Virus record (IMG/VR): IMGVR_UViG_3300046516_000422
Span: 1 to 39,502 of that record
Strand: one strand, 5' to 3'
Origin: a virus
Length of the DNA: 39,502 nucleotides
Shown one piece after another: positions 24,878-33,437 of this stretch. Made by a program: the position numbers and the translations under genes. Below the pieces are notes generated by a model. It was not told the origin of the DNA. It made no database searches and saw only the letters and a list, made by a program, of their open reading frames with translations. Numbering within the stretch: the first letter of the stretch is position 1; each line of letters begins with the position of its first letter.

Positions 24878-27453
24878 AAGAAGTCTGCATCGCCGCCGTC
24901 TCCAAAGCCGCCGGCCGGGTTATCACGCTCGACGAGCAACAGCACATCGAGTCGCGCGTCAAGGCGGCGCTGCGCGTGCTGGCCATGCAAAACCCTGACG
25001 GCTTTCGCGGCAAGTCGGCCGACGTGCGCTTGATGGAAGCCGCCAAGCTCGCCGCCAAGTGGCTTGACCAGGATGCGCTCGACGAGCAACGGCGCCTCAC
25101 CACGGCGACCGCCGTGCATGACCGCGTCGCGCGCCAGGTGGCACAGATGGAAGCCGCCGGCCACGATCCGCAAGACGCGATGGATCGGCTTCTATACAAC
25201 AACGCCGACAACCGTTCGACGGTGCAATCGCTCGAGTCACGCATCGCCGCCACCAACGAGGACTACCAGCGCCAGCTTATGCACACGATGGAAGCCGTCA
25301 GCCCCAAGTTTTTCGGGCTCATGGCGGACATCAAGGGATCGGGCGATTTCGTGCGCGAGCTGTTCGGCACCGATACGCGAAACCCGATCGCGAAGGAGGC
25401 GGCGAAGGAATGGCGCAGCCTGGCGAGCTCGATGGCCAAGCACTTCGAGGACGCGGGCGGCGTGCTGCACCGGCTCGCCGATTGGCGCTATCCGCAGATG
25501 CACGACCAGGTAAAGGTTTTTAACGCCGGCCTGCAAAAGTGGCTGGCCGACGTCGTCGACAAGATCGACCGCACGCGCTACACCAATGAAAACGGGCTCT
25601 TGATGAATGACGTGGAAATCCGCCACGCGCTCGCCGAAGCCTGGGATTCAATCAGCACCGGCGGCGCCAACGACATCGAGCCTGGCAAGCGCGAGGGCGT
25701 GTCGAAGGTCGCCAATCGCGAGCTCGCGCACCGATACCTGCATTTCAAGGACGCGCAGGGCTATCTCGACTACCAAACGCAATACGGCCAGCGCGATGTC
25801 TGGTCGACGCTCACCGGCCACGTTCAGCACATGGCGCGCTCGATCGGATTGATGGAACACTTCGGGCCCAACGCCGATAAGGAATTCGCCTATTGGAATG
25901 ATCGCAGCGTCAAAGAGGCGCGCGCCAACAAGCCCAACGCGATCGCCGTCGGCAACAAGCTCGAGAACGCCTATCGCCAGCTCGCCGGTTACAGCGAAGG
26001 CGTCGCCAATTCGGCGGTCGCCAAGGCGTTCGACGACCTGCGCAACGTCAACGTTTTTGGCAAGCTCGGCAGCGCGACGATTGCGTCCATTCCCGACGTC
26101 GCGACCGTGGCCATGACGGCGCGCTATAACAAGCTGTCGGCGGTCGCGGCCCTGTGGAATGGGCTACGCCTCCTAAACCCGCTCGCCGGCGAATCGCGCC
26201 GCCAGCTCGAGCGCGCCGGGCTCATGGCCAACAGCGCGATCCAGAGCATGCGCCGCTTTCAGGTCGACAGCGTCGGCCAATCCTGGTCGGCGCGCATGGC
26301 CAATGCCGTGCTCATGGCGTCGGGTTTGAACCATTGGACGGACGGCATGCGCGCGGGCTATGTCGCCGTGCATGCGCACGCGCTTGCGCACCTGACGCAC
26401 ACCTATGATCGGCTCGCCGACATCGGGCCCGAAGATGCGCGCGTGCTCAAAGGCAAGGGCGTCACGGATACAGACTTCGCCGTGTGGAAATTGGCGGGCG
26501 GCGAGCGAACCAACTTCGGCAGCTTGTTGACGCCCGACAGCATCTACCGCGTGCCCGATGCCGCACTCGTCGAGCTCGCGCGCCAGGCGAGCGACGCGGC
26601 GCGACCGCCCGACGCGCTGCCCGGCACCGGGCCGACGATTACGCCGATGCAGCTTCGGCGCGAGGCGGCAATCCGGCTCCTGGGCGTGACGATGTCAGAG
26701 GCGAATATGGCCGTCTCCGAGCCTGGCATGCGCGAGCGCGCGCAGATGTCGAAGATGTTTACCTACCTGCCGCGCGGCGACCTCGCCGGCGAGCTCACGC
26801 GCTCATTCTGGCAATTCAAGACATTCTCATGGGGCTTCGTGCAAAAGCATATGGTGCAACGCGGCCTGGCGGGTGCTGACACCGTCGGCGGGCGCGTGCG
26901 CTACATCGTGCCGCTGATCGTGGGCACGACCATCATGGGCGCGCTCAAAGTCGAGCTCGACGACCTGTTACGCGGGCGCGACGCGCGGCCGATGTACGGC
27001 GAGAACGGCAAGATTCTCACGAAAAATTGGATACAGGCATTTTTGGCCGGCGGCGGCCTGGGCATGTACGGCGATTTCCTGGGCGCCGCGGCGACCGAAG
27101 ATAGCAAGAGCGCGCTGGCGTCCCTCATGGGCCCGACCGCGTCGACGATCTACGACGCGGCCAATCTTGCGGTCGGCTCGAGCGTGAAAGCGCTCAACGA
27201 CGAGCCGCAAAAGCCGTTGCAAAAAACGCTGCAGCTCGCCAAGGGAATGATCCCGGCGGCCAATCTTTGGTACACCAAGGCGGCGACCGACCACCTGATT
27301 TTCAACTGGCTGCAGGAACAGATTAACCCCGGCTACCTGGCGCGCTCGGAAGCACGCGCGCGCACCAATTACGGTACCAATTATTGGTGGAGTCCGCGCC
27401 AGGCGTCGCCGGCGCGCGGGCCTAACCTCACGTCGATCGCGGGCAGACAATGA
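24874..27453 (+). CDS. Large internal core/ejection protein
   Basis: The product is 859 aa, start at the ATGA overlap 24874-24877. The N-terminus CIAAVSKAAGRVITLDEQQHIESRVKAAL is helical. The C-terminal 250 residues carry LPRGDLAGELTRSFWQFKTFSWGF, YIVPLIVGTTIMGALKVELDDLLRGRDARPM, WIQAFLAGGGLGMYGDFLG and MIPAANLWYTKAATDHLIFNWLQEQINPGYLARSEARARTNYGTNYWWSPRQ, the conserved tail of podovirus internal core proteins. It stands in the T7 gp16 position and probably spans the host inner membrane during DNA entry. No transglycosylase motif is visible; the lysozyme is two genes upstream. Confidence 0.85.
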   Translation: MKEVCIAAVSKAAGRVITLDEQQHIESRVKAALRVLAMQNPDGFRGKSADVRLMEAAKLAAKWLDQDALDEQRRLTTATAVHDRVARQVAQMEAAGHDPQDAMDRLLYNNADNRSTVQSLESRIAATNEDYQRQLMHTMEAVSPKFFGLMADIKGSGDFVRELFGTDTRNPIAKEAAKEWRSLASSMAKHFEDAGGVLHRLADWRYPQMHDQVKVFNAGLQKWLADVVDKIDRTRYTNENGLLMNDVEIRHALAEAWDSISTGGANDIEPGKREGVSKVANRELAHRYLHFKDAQGYLDYQTQYGQRDVWSTLTGHVQHMARSIGLMEHFGPNADKEFAYWNDRSVKEARANKPNAIAVGNKLENAYRQLAGYSEGVANSAVAKAFDDLRNVNVFGKLGSATIASIPDVATVAMTARYNKLSAVAALWNGLRLLNPLAGESRRQLERAGLMANSAIQSMRRFQVDSVGQSWSARMANAVLMASGLNHWTDGMRAGYVAVHAHALAHLTHTYDRLADIGPEDARVLKGKGVTDTDFAVWKLAGGERTNFGSLLTPDSIYRVPDAALVELARQASDAARPPDALPGTGPTITPMQLRREAAIRLLGVTMSEANMAVSEPGMRERAQMSKMFTYLPRGDLAGELTRSFWQFKTFSWGFVQKHMVQRGLAGADTVGGRVRYIVPLIVGTTIMGALKVELDDLLRGRDARPMYGENGKILTKNWIQAFLAGGGLGMYGDFLGAAATEDSKSALASLMGPTASTIYDAANLAVGSSVKALNDEPQKPLQKTLQLAKGMIPAANLWYTKAATDHLIFNWLQEQINPGYLARSEARARTNYGTNYWWSPRQASPARGPNLTSIAGRQ

Positions 27454-29039
27454 CCATTTCCTATACCAGCAACGTCAAGGCGTACATCGGCGACAGCGTT
27501 ACGACGGCGTTTGCGACCGTCATGCCGTTTTTCGCCAACGCGCATATCGGCGTCACGCTGCAGCTCGGCGCCGGCGCGATCGTGCCGCAGGTTTACGGCG
27601 TCGACTATTCGCTCACGGGCGCGGGCGCCAACAGCGGCGGCACGGTTTCGATGACGGTCGCGCCGCCGACGGGCTCGACGCTGACGATTACGCGCATCGT
27701 GCCGTTGACGCAATTGACCGATTATGTCGCGTATGACGCTTTCCCGGCGGACGCGACGGAGGACGCGCTCGACCTCCTGACCATGATCGCGCAACAGATG
27801 GAAACGCAAATCACCGGCATCGCGAGCGGCGGCGGCGGCGGCGGCGGCGGCGGCATGGGCGCGACCAACATCGGCGGCGGCGGCGTCGGCGTCTACGCGA
27901 GCACGGTATCGGGCGTGCTGCAATTCAAAAAGCTGATCGGCGGCCTCAATGTCGCGCTCGTCGATTCGGGCAGCGACATCACGATCCAGGTTAACGCGCC
28001 AGGCGTCTCCTACCCCGGCAGCGTCAACACGTTTTTGCGCGGCGACGGCACTTGGACGAGCGCACTCGGCAACGATACGAGCCAACTGGCAGGGCTCGAG
28101 CTGCACGCCGGCGGCGTCGCTGGCATCGCCTATCCGTCGCTGTTGTCGATCTACAACGCGAGCGGCACCGCCGGCGGCAAGTGGTGGTCATTCTGGCCGG
28201 ACGTCGGCGGCTCCGATGACTTGCATTTTTCGGCGTGGGACGATGGCGGCCCGTACCTCGGCAATCCGCCTATGTTCGACGTGCTCACCGTGCGCCGCGT
28301 GGGCGGCTCGATTGCGCGGCTCGACCTCGGCGGCGGCCCAACCGTAGGCGGCGGCGCCGAAACCGCGTTCGCGTTCGGGCCCAGGGCATCGGCTAACGCG
28401 GCGGCCGCCAGCAACGCGCCAGGGCTCTACATGTGCGGCGACATCAGCATGGCGGCCGACCCGAGCTCGACGATCGGCCCGCGCATCTATGCCGACCTCG
28501 GCAATAACACGATCAAGAAAAGAATGGCCTTTCAGTCGAGCGTGCCCAACGGCGCGAGCGGCATTCAGGTTATCCCCAACGGCACCGGCGTCGTTGCCGC
28601 GGTTATATGCTTTAACAAATCCGACCCCGACAATGCGGGGCTCACGCTGTTAAACGCTGGCGGCGGAATCCCAACGTTGCGCACCGTCGCAATTGGCACT
28701 GGCGTCGCCGAAGATTTAACGATCGCCATTGATGGCAACGTCCTCGTCGCGCTCAAACGCAGCAATTTGCATTTGATACTCGGCGGCTCGACGGCCGCCG
28801 ATGATGGCGTCAACGGCGTGCAAGTCGCCGCCGGCAAGGATTTCAATATCAATAGCGGCGTGCTCAAAATGGCCAATGTCAAAGTGCTCGGCGCGCGCGA
28901 TACCGGCTGGGCGCCGATGACAGGCACGCCCAACAAAGCCAGCATTTACGATACGTCGAGCGTGACACTTCCACAGCTCGCCGGCCGCGTCGCGCAATTG
29001 CAAGCGACGCTGACGGCTCACGGGATTACCGGGCCATGA
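27450..29039 (+). CDS. Tail fibre protein 1 (T7 gp17-type N-domain)
   Basis: The product is 529 aa; its ATG overlaps the previous stop. Residues 1-125 (SNVKAYIGDSVTTAFATVMPFF, VDYSLTG, LTITRIVPLTQLTDYVAYDAFPADATEDALDLLTMIAQQME) match the T7-type fibre attachment domain that docks to the tail. A polyglycine linker (about 127-137) leads to a beta-rich shaft with MGATNIGGGGVGVYASTVSGVLQFKKLIGG and FLRGDGTW, and it ends with a short helical coil (LPQLAGRVAQLQATLTAHGI). Receptor binding is expected. A near paralogue lies immediately downstream. Confidence 0.88.
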   Translation: MTISYTSNVKAYIGDSVTTAFATVMPFFANAHIGVTLQLGAGAIVPQVYGVDYSLTGAGANSGGTVSMTVAPPTGSTLTITRIVPLTQLTDYVAYDAFPADATEDALDLLTMIAQQMETQITGIASGGGGGGGGGMGATNIGGGGVGVYASTVSGVLQFKKLIGGLNVALVDSGSDITIQVNAPGVSYPGSVNTFLRGDGTWTSALGNDTSQLAGLELHAGGVAGIAYPSLLSIYNASGTAGGKWWSFWPDVGGSDDLHFSAWDDGGPYLGNPPMFDVLTVRRVGGSIARLDLGGGPTVGGGAETAFAFGPRASANAAAASNAPGLYMCGDISMAADPSSTIGPRIYADLGNNTIKKRMAFQSSVPNGASGIQVIPNGTGVVAAVICFNKSDPDNAGLTLLNAGGGIPTLRTVAIGTGVAEDLTIAIDGNVLVALKRSNLHLILGGSTAADDGVNGVQVAAGKDFNINSGVLKMANVKVLGARDTGWAPMTGTPNKASIYDTSSVTLPQLAGRVAQLQATLTAHGITGP

Positions 29040-30832
29040 CCGTCCAAACCACGACCAGCACGCAATCATTCCTGGGCGACGGCGTCACCCAGGCATTCCC
29101 GTTTTCGTTCAAGTTTGAGAACGAGGCGCATATCTTCGCGCGCTATGTGCTCGCGGGCCCGAGCTATGCGCCACTGGCGCCGCAAGTCGACTATAGCGTC
29201 ATCCCCTCGCGCGGCGACCTGGGCGGCTCCGTCATTACAACCGTGCCCGTGCCGCTCGGCACGACGTTGCAGATTTACCGGATCGTGCCGCTCACGCAAT
29301 TGCTCGACTACGTTGCCAACGATCAATTTCCGGCCGAAGCATCCGAGACGGCGCTCGACCTTATCGTCGAGGGCCTGCAGCAAATCAATGACGAAGTCAC
29401 CGGCGCCACCGGCGGCACCGTCGGCGGCGTGACGTCGATCATCAACGAGGGCACCGGCATAGGGCTCTTCGACACGATCGTCGGCACCACGGCATTCCTG
29501 TTGAGTCTCGAGGCGGGCGCCAATATCACGCTCACGGACACCGGGCAAACCGTGCGCATCGACGCGGCCGGCGGCGGCACGACCGTCGGCGCGCTCCTGG
29601 CAGCGAACAATCTTTCGGACGTGGCGAGCCTGCAGCAGTCGATTGACAACATCACCCAGGCGACGAGCGCGCCAAACGAATACGTTTGGACGAAGGACAC
29701 GGCGAGCGGTCAAGGCAAGTGGAAGGTAGTGCCCACCGGCGGCGCGGGCGAAGCCAATACGATGTCGAGCCTGGGCGGCACGGCGTCAATCGTCGGCACC
29801 AAAACCGGCGTCAATCTTCCCGTGCGCGGCTTTACCGGCGGCGCCAATGTCACCGTCACCCAGCGCGCGACCGACATCCTCATTGATGCGAGCGCGTCGG
29901 GCGAGGCGAACGTCGGGCAAAACGTCGGCGTCGCCGGGCAAGGATGGTACGCCGGCAAAACCGGCCTCACGCTGCAATTCAAGGGGCACGCGCCAGGGCT
30001 CGGCATCAAGGTCGCGGGCAGCACGACCGACCTGACGACGTCGATCGACACGACCGCGGCGCTCACCTGGACGAACAAAGAACTATTCCAAGGCGTGACC
30101 GCGGCGCCGACCTATCCGCTCGATCCTGGCATGCCGTCGATCGACGCCGGCTATTCGCTCAAAGTCTCGCGCACGGCGCCGGCCGGCAGCGGCGGCGCCG
30201 GCACCGTGCAGGCGGCGCATTACGTCCACGTCACGACGCCGGCGGGCTCGCAGTCCTTCGAGTGGGCGCAGGTGGTATTGCTCGAGAACCAAGCGAACGC
30301 CGGGCAGAACGTCGGCCACTACACCAAGGCGTATCACATGGGCAGCGGCGCGACCTGGGGGCACGTCGTCGAAGTGCAAAGCCGCAACGTGACATCGGAC
30401 GCGCAGACGACGTTTGGCGTGGAAATCGATCTCACGACGTTCGGCATCGCCAGCGGCGGCAAGCATGGGCTCTCGTTGTTTTACGGCGAGCAGGGCAGCA
30501 ACGTCACCAACCCGACCGGCCCCACCACCAATTGGCCGGTCGGAATCGAAATATGGCCGTTCGTCATGGGGCGCAACCAGATGACGACCGGCTTTCAGAT
30601 CGGCGGCACGATGACGAGCGCGGCGATTAGCCTGGCGGCGCTCGTCAACACCCCGATTGCCATGCAGATCGCCGGCGGCTGCGCGCTGCGGTTTTTTTCC
30701 GGCAATGCCGGCAACAGCGGCAGCGTCGCCACTTGGTTCCCCGGCGCGTTCGTGCCAGCCTACTCTGGCGCGCTGCGCATTTACGTTGACAGCACCGTCC
30801 TATACATTCCCATTTGCAGCAATCACCCGTAG
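29036..30832 (+). CDS. Tail fibre protein 2 (paralogous N-domain)
   Basis: The product is 598 aa, ATG overlapping the stop of fibre 1. Residues 1-130 (FLGDGVTQAFPFSFKFENEAHIF, VDYSVIPS, LQIYRIVPLTQLLDYVANDQFPAEASETALDLIVEGLQQI) are clearly homologous to the N-domain of fibre 1. The rest differs: NNLSDVASLQQSIDNITQ, repeated LGGTASIVGTKTGVNLPVRG-like strands, and a C-terminal beta domain with HYTKAYHMGSGATWGHVVEVQSRNV, and a Cys near the C-terminus. It may form a second fibre, or a branched fibre with the first, giving two receptor specificities. Confidence 0.87.
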   Translation: MTVQTTTSTQSFLGDGVTQAFPFSFKFENEAHIFARYVLAGPSYAPLAPQVDYSVIPSRGDLGGSVITTVPVPLGTTLQIYRIVPLTQLLDYVANDQFPAEASETALDLIVEGLQQINDEVTGATGGTVGGVTSIINEGTGIGLFDTIVGTTAFLLSLEAGANITLTDTGQTVRIDAAGGGTTVGALLAANNLSDVASLQQSIDNITQATSAPNEYVWTKDTASGQGKWKVVPTGGAGEANTMSSLGGTASIVGTKTGVNLPVRGFTGGANVTVTQRATDILIDASASGEANVGQNVGVAGQGWYAGKTGLTLQFKGHAPGLGIKVAGSTTDLTTSIDTTAALTWTNKELFQGVTAAPTYPLDPGMPSIDAGYSLKVSRTAPAGSGGAGTVQAAHYVHVTTPAGSQSFEWAQVVLLENQANAGQNVGHYTKAYHMGSGATWGHVVEVQSRNVTSDAQTTFGVEIDLTTFGIASGGKHGLSLFYGEQGSNVTNPTGPTTNWPVGIEIWPFVMGRNQMTTGFQIGGTMTSAAISLAALVNTPIAMQIAGGCALRFFSGNAGNSGSVATWFPGAFVPAYSGALRIYVDSTVLYIPICSNHP

Positions 30833-30843
30833 GAGCACGCACC

Positions 30844-31242
30844 ATGCAAGGCAACCCACAGACACCCCAGGCGCCCGAGCGCATCACGCTCAACGAGCTC
30901 GAGACGCTGCGAATTCAAGTGAGCGCGGCCACGGTCGAAAAGATGCTCGCGCAGTACCAGGGCGCCAAGGCGACCGTCGCGCACTTAGAGCTCGCGCTGC
31001 CGAAAGCCCAGGACGACCACAACAAGCTCGCCGAAGGCATCATCGAAATGGCGAAGGCGCGCGCCAGCGTCGGGCGCGGCCGGCTGCCGGCGCCGGTCGA
31101 CAACCTCGAGCAAGTCGGCGCACCGATCAAGCGCGGCCGTCCGCGCAAGAGCCGCCAGGGCTCGCTGACGCTGGCCAGCAACGGCAACGGCATTCCGCCA
31201 GGCGAAGGCGCCACGCCACCGGAGCTACCGCCGGCAGCGTGA
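30844..31242 (+). CDS. Coiled-coil protein with AT-hook-like motif after the fibres
   Basis: The product is 132 aa; the ATG at 30844 has TAGGAGCACG upstream, overlapping the fibre-2 stop. Residues about 12-75 (ERITLNELETLRIQVSAATVEKMLAQYQGAKATVAHLELALPKAQDDHNKLAEGIIEMAKA) predict a coiled coil. IKRGRPRKSRQ (about 98-108) is AT-hook-like and the tail is Pro/Gly-rich. Its position suggests a fibre chaperone or minor virion protein; I know no matching family. Confidence 0.68.
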   Translation: MQGNPQTPQAPERITLNELETLRIQVSAATVEKMLAQYQGAKATVAHLELALPKAQDDHNKLAEGIIEMAKARASVGRGRLPAPVDNLEQVGAPIKRGRPRKSRQGSLTLASNGNGIPPGEGATPPELPPAA

Positions 31243-31262
31243 GCAGGACGCGCTAGATCGAG

Positions 31263-31290
31263 CCAGGCGCGACGCAACGCGCGCGCCTGG
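31263..31290 (+). terminator. Possible terminator at end of the late operon
   Basis: CCAGGCGCG (31263-31271) pairs with CGCGCCTGG (31282-31290) over 9 bp with a 10-nt loop, 20 nt after the last late gene's stop. No T-run follows, so an intrinsic terminator is only partly supported. Confidence 0.4.
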
Positions 31291-31335
31291 TATCTCCATA
31301 CCCCCGAAAACGTCTACGGGCCCGCGGCGGCCTGC

Positions 31336-31349
31336 GGGCATTTGTGCCC
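31336..31349. promoter_or_regulatory. Repressor operator upstream of the integrase region
   Basis: GGGCATTTGTGCCC, an exact GGGCA-N4-TGCCC palindrome. It lies 222 bp before the integrase ATG and next to the first pair of TTTACGCG sites, so the repressor could affect integrase expression or the attachment complex. No clear promoter overlaps it. Confidence 0.55.
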
Positions 31350-31353
31350 GGCG

Positions 31354-31567
31354 TTTACGCGGAATTTACGCGAAATGGGTATTTTTCCCCTCTGTAGTTC
31401 GCGTGCCTCTTCTGGGCACCAAAGACAATTCCCGCATCACTTCGCGTAAACCCGCTTTCCCTCTGTAGATGCTGAAAAGAAAGACTCGCATATTCCCTCA
31501 AAATGCCGCATAATCCCCCCTGGTTTACGCGAGATTTACGCGAAATGAATTTAATTCGGCAGAGGGG
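31354..31567. other. Candidate attP arm region with TTTACGCG sites
   Basis: TTTACGCG occurs at 31354-31361 and 31365-31372, and again at 31524-31531 and 31535-31542, each pair 11 bp apart, one helical turn; an inverted copy CGCGTAAA is at 31443-31450. CCCTCTGTAG appears at 31388-31397 and 31459-31468, and CAGAGGGG, its partial reverse, at 31560-31567. The region (31243-31570) holds no gene and is more AT-rich than its surroundings. Paired arm-type sites next to a tyrosine integrase are typical of attP. The core cannot be named without a host junction. Confidence 0.6.
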
Positions 31568-31570
31568 AAC

Positions 31571-32638
31571 ATGGGAACCATTCGGAAGGTCGAGGGCAAG
31601 CTGGGCGACCGTTGGCGCGTGGAGCTTTGCGTCGGCGGCGTAAGGGATTCTGACACGTTCGCCAATCCAGGCGACGCCAAGCAGTGGATGCGCGAGCGCG
31701 AGGCCGAGCTCGGCCGCGGCGCCAAGGTCGCGCTGCGGCGCACCCTGGCCGACGCGCTCGAGCGCTACGCGGCCGAAGTCTCGCCCCAGCATGAGGGCGC
31801 GCGCTGGGAACAAATCAGGCTGGCCAAGATCGGGCGCGAGTTTGACGCGGTCGCCAAGCCATTGCGCGACCTGACCGCCGAAGATTTCAACACCTGGCGC
31901 GACAAGCGGCTGCGCGAAGTGTCCGAGTCATCCGTGGCGCGCGAGTTTGGCCTGCTTCGCACCGTGCTTAAACATGCCTGCAGCCAATGGCGCTACTTGA
32001 CGCGCGAAAAGCTGGCCGAAATCAAAGAGTCGAAAAAGCCCAAGGGCGGCCAGGCGCGCACGACGCGCATGCCGGACAAGGCGCGCGTCGCGATCCTTGA
32101 CGCGCTCGGCTATTCAGAGGATGAGCCTGTGCGCAGCGTCGGGCAGCGCGTTGGGCTCACGCTCCTAATCGCGCTCGAGACGGCCATGCGCACCGGCGAG
32201 CTGTGCAAGATCACGCGCGAGCGGCTACACCTGGCCGAGCGCTATGTTCACCTGCCGAAAACCAAAAACGGCGACGCGCGCGACGTGCCGCTATCGGCCG
32301 AAGCCGTGCGCCTGTTCAAGCGGGCGCCTGGCCTGGCGCCGGTCGAGGCGCCGGCCGAGCCGGAAAAGCGCGGGCGCGGTCGGCCGCCGAAGTCAGCCGC
32401 CGCAATGGGCACCGTGCTCGGCATCAAGGCGAGCCAGGTCGACGCCAACTATCGCAAGGCGCGCGACACGACCGAGCACACCGACATTCACTTCCACGAT
32501 TCACGCGCCGAAGCGCTGACACGGCTCGCCAAAAAGGTCGACGTGCTCACGCTCGCGCGGATCGTCGGCCACCGCGACCCGCGTTCGCTGATGATTTACT
32601 ACCGGCCGACCGTTGCCGAGATAGCTGACCGGCTCTGA
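31571..32638 (+). CDS. int: Tyrosine-family site-specific integrase
   Basis: The product is 355 aa with AGAGGGGAAC before the ATG. Arg207 in ALETAMRTGELCKI, Lys230/232 in LPKTKNG, His309 and Arg312 in HFHDSR, His334 in VGHRDPRS and Tyr343 in MIYYRP complete the catalytic set. The N-terminal half is a core-binding/SAM-like helical domain (YAAEVSPQHEGARWEQIRLAKI, SSVAREFGLLRTVLKHA). Between the Lys and His motifs there is an insertion of about 25 residues with KRGRGRPPKS, AT-hook-like and unusual here. It catalyses phage integration and excision. Its 3' end overlaps the leftward HTH gene by 92 nt. Confidence 0.95.
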   Translation: MGTIRKVEGKLGDRWRVELCVGGVRDSDTFANPGDAKQWMREREAELGRGAKVALRRTLADALERYAAEVSPQHEGARWEQIRLAKIGREFDAVAKPLRDLTAEDFNTWRDKRLREVSESSVAREFGLLRTVLKHACSQWRYLTREKLAEIKESKKPKGGQARTTRMPDKARVAILDALGYSEDEPVRSVGQRVGLTLLIALETAMRTGELCKITRERLHLAERYVHLPKTKNGDARDVPLSAEAVRLFKRAPGLAPVEAPAEPEKRGRGRPPKSAAAMGTVLGIKASQVDANYRKARDTTEHTDIHFHDSRAEALTRLAKKVDVLTLARIVGHRDPRSLMIYYRPTVAEIADRL

Positions 32639-32807
32639 CGCGCTCGATCCAGGCTTCGATTTCATCCTCGCGCCAGCGAGGGTGACCCGTGCCGCCAGCG
32701 CGAAACGGCACGGGGAAGCCCGGCTCGCGCGCCCAACGCTCGAGCACTTGCCGCGACGCGACGCCGAGCTTGTCGGCGACGCTGGCGGCGCTTATCCAAC
32801 GAGACAT
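32547..32807 (-). CDS. Excisionase-like HTH protein
   Basis: The product is 86 aa. Residues about 3-57 (RWISAASVADKLGVASRQVLERWAREPGFPVPFRAGGTGHPRWREDEIEAWIERVRAG) are a MerR/HTH_17-type winged helix, as in phage excisionases. The basic tail is read from the antisense strand of the last 92 nt of the integrase gene. A Shine-Dalgarno GGGAT precedes the ATG. It is the last gene of the long leftward operon, so it is expressed with repressor-controlled genes and could direct excision on induction. AlpA-like transcriptional activators look similar. Confidence 0.78.
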   Translation of the reverse strand: MSRWISAASVADKLGVASRQVLERWAREPGFPVPFRAGGTGHPRWREDEIEAWIERVRAGQLSRQRSAGSKSSANAGRGGRRSARA

Positions 32808-32826
32808 AGTCGATCCCTTCCCGCGC

Positions 32827-33192
32827 CTACCCGATCATCCAGCCAGGCGGGCGCGGCAGGGCGCTCGCTGTCGGCCGCCACAGGTGCAGGCAGTACGGAT
32901 GCAAATTGATATGGTCGCGCGACGGCACATGAAACTGTACGGCGGTTTCGTCGTCGGCGTAAAACGCGCGCTTGACCTGTTCCATTTCAAACCAATTCGG
33001 GCACCGATTTTTGCGCGATACGCTGACGTGCTCCCATCCCTCGCCGCATGACGCGACAATATGCAGAGTCGCCGCGTCGATGCACGACGGCAGATTGAAT
33101 ACCCCGCACGTCTCGTCGCCGACCGTGCCGTAAAGCTCGAGCACGCGCGGGCCCGCGTCGCGATACAGGTCGAGCTCGCGCAGGTTTCGCAT
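32827..33192 (-). CDS. DUF7694-like conserved phage protein
   Basis: The product is 121 aa. RELDLYRD, then YGTVGDETCGVFNLPSCIDAATLHIVASCGEGWEHVSVSRKNRCPNWFEMEQVKRAFYADDETAVQFHVP and DHINLHPYCLHLWRPTASALPRPP are a strongly conserved pattern known from many phages, which I believe is DUF7694. The conserved His, Cys, Asp, Asn and Trp residues (SRxxRCPNWxEM, NLHPYCLHLW) suggest an enzyme or metal-binding fold, but no activity is known. Its ATG overlaps the stop of the upstream gene by one base. Confidence 0.78.
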   Translation of the reverse strand: MRNLRELDLYRDAGPRVLELYGTVGDETCGVFNLPSCIDAATLHIVASCGEGWEHVSVSRKNRCPNWFEMEQVKRAFYADDETAVQFHVPSRDHINLHPYCLHLWRPTASALPRPPGWMIG

Positions 33193-33437
33193 TATTCGGC
33201 CTTGGCGCTCGGCGGCAGCAAGGCGCGCTTGCGGTCGATTGCGCTGCGCAAGTCATACCGTTGCCAAACGAGCGCGTTCGCGTGGCCGTTATTGCGGGCG
33301 CGAATGCCGGCGCCGTGCGCGTCGATCCAGTCTAAGCGCTCGCTGTCCTTGCTGCGATCGCCGGGCGGCGCGTACTCGACACCGTTGACGACGATGCGAA
33401 TGGGCTCCCAGGTTTCCGTTGTGATTTTGAGAATCAT
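33192..33437 (-). CDS. Small hypothetical protein in the leftward operon
   Basis: The product is 81 aa from ATG 33437 (a longer open frame upstream is not supported). It reads ILKITTETWEPIRIVVNGVEYAPPGDRSKDSERLDWIDAHGAGIRARNNGHANALVWQRYDLRSAIDRKRALL. The block SERLDWIDAHGAGI and the charged C-terminus look like a small alpha/beta phage protein with SERLDWL-type motif that I recall from other phage accessory proteins. Function unknown. Confidence 0.65.
   Translation of the reverse strand: MILKITTETWEPIRIVVNGVEYAPPGDRSKDSERLDWIDAHGAGIRARNNGHANALVWQRYDLRSAIDRKRALLPPSAKAE

Noticed and set aside
31243-31570. tRNA gene or fragment as attachment core
   Set aside because: I see no cloverleaf or TTCGANNC-type T-loop in this stretch.
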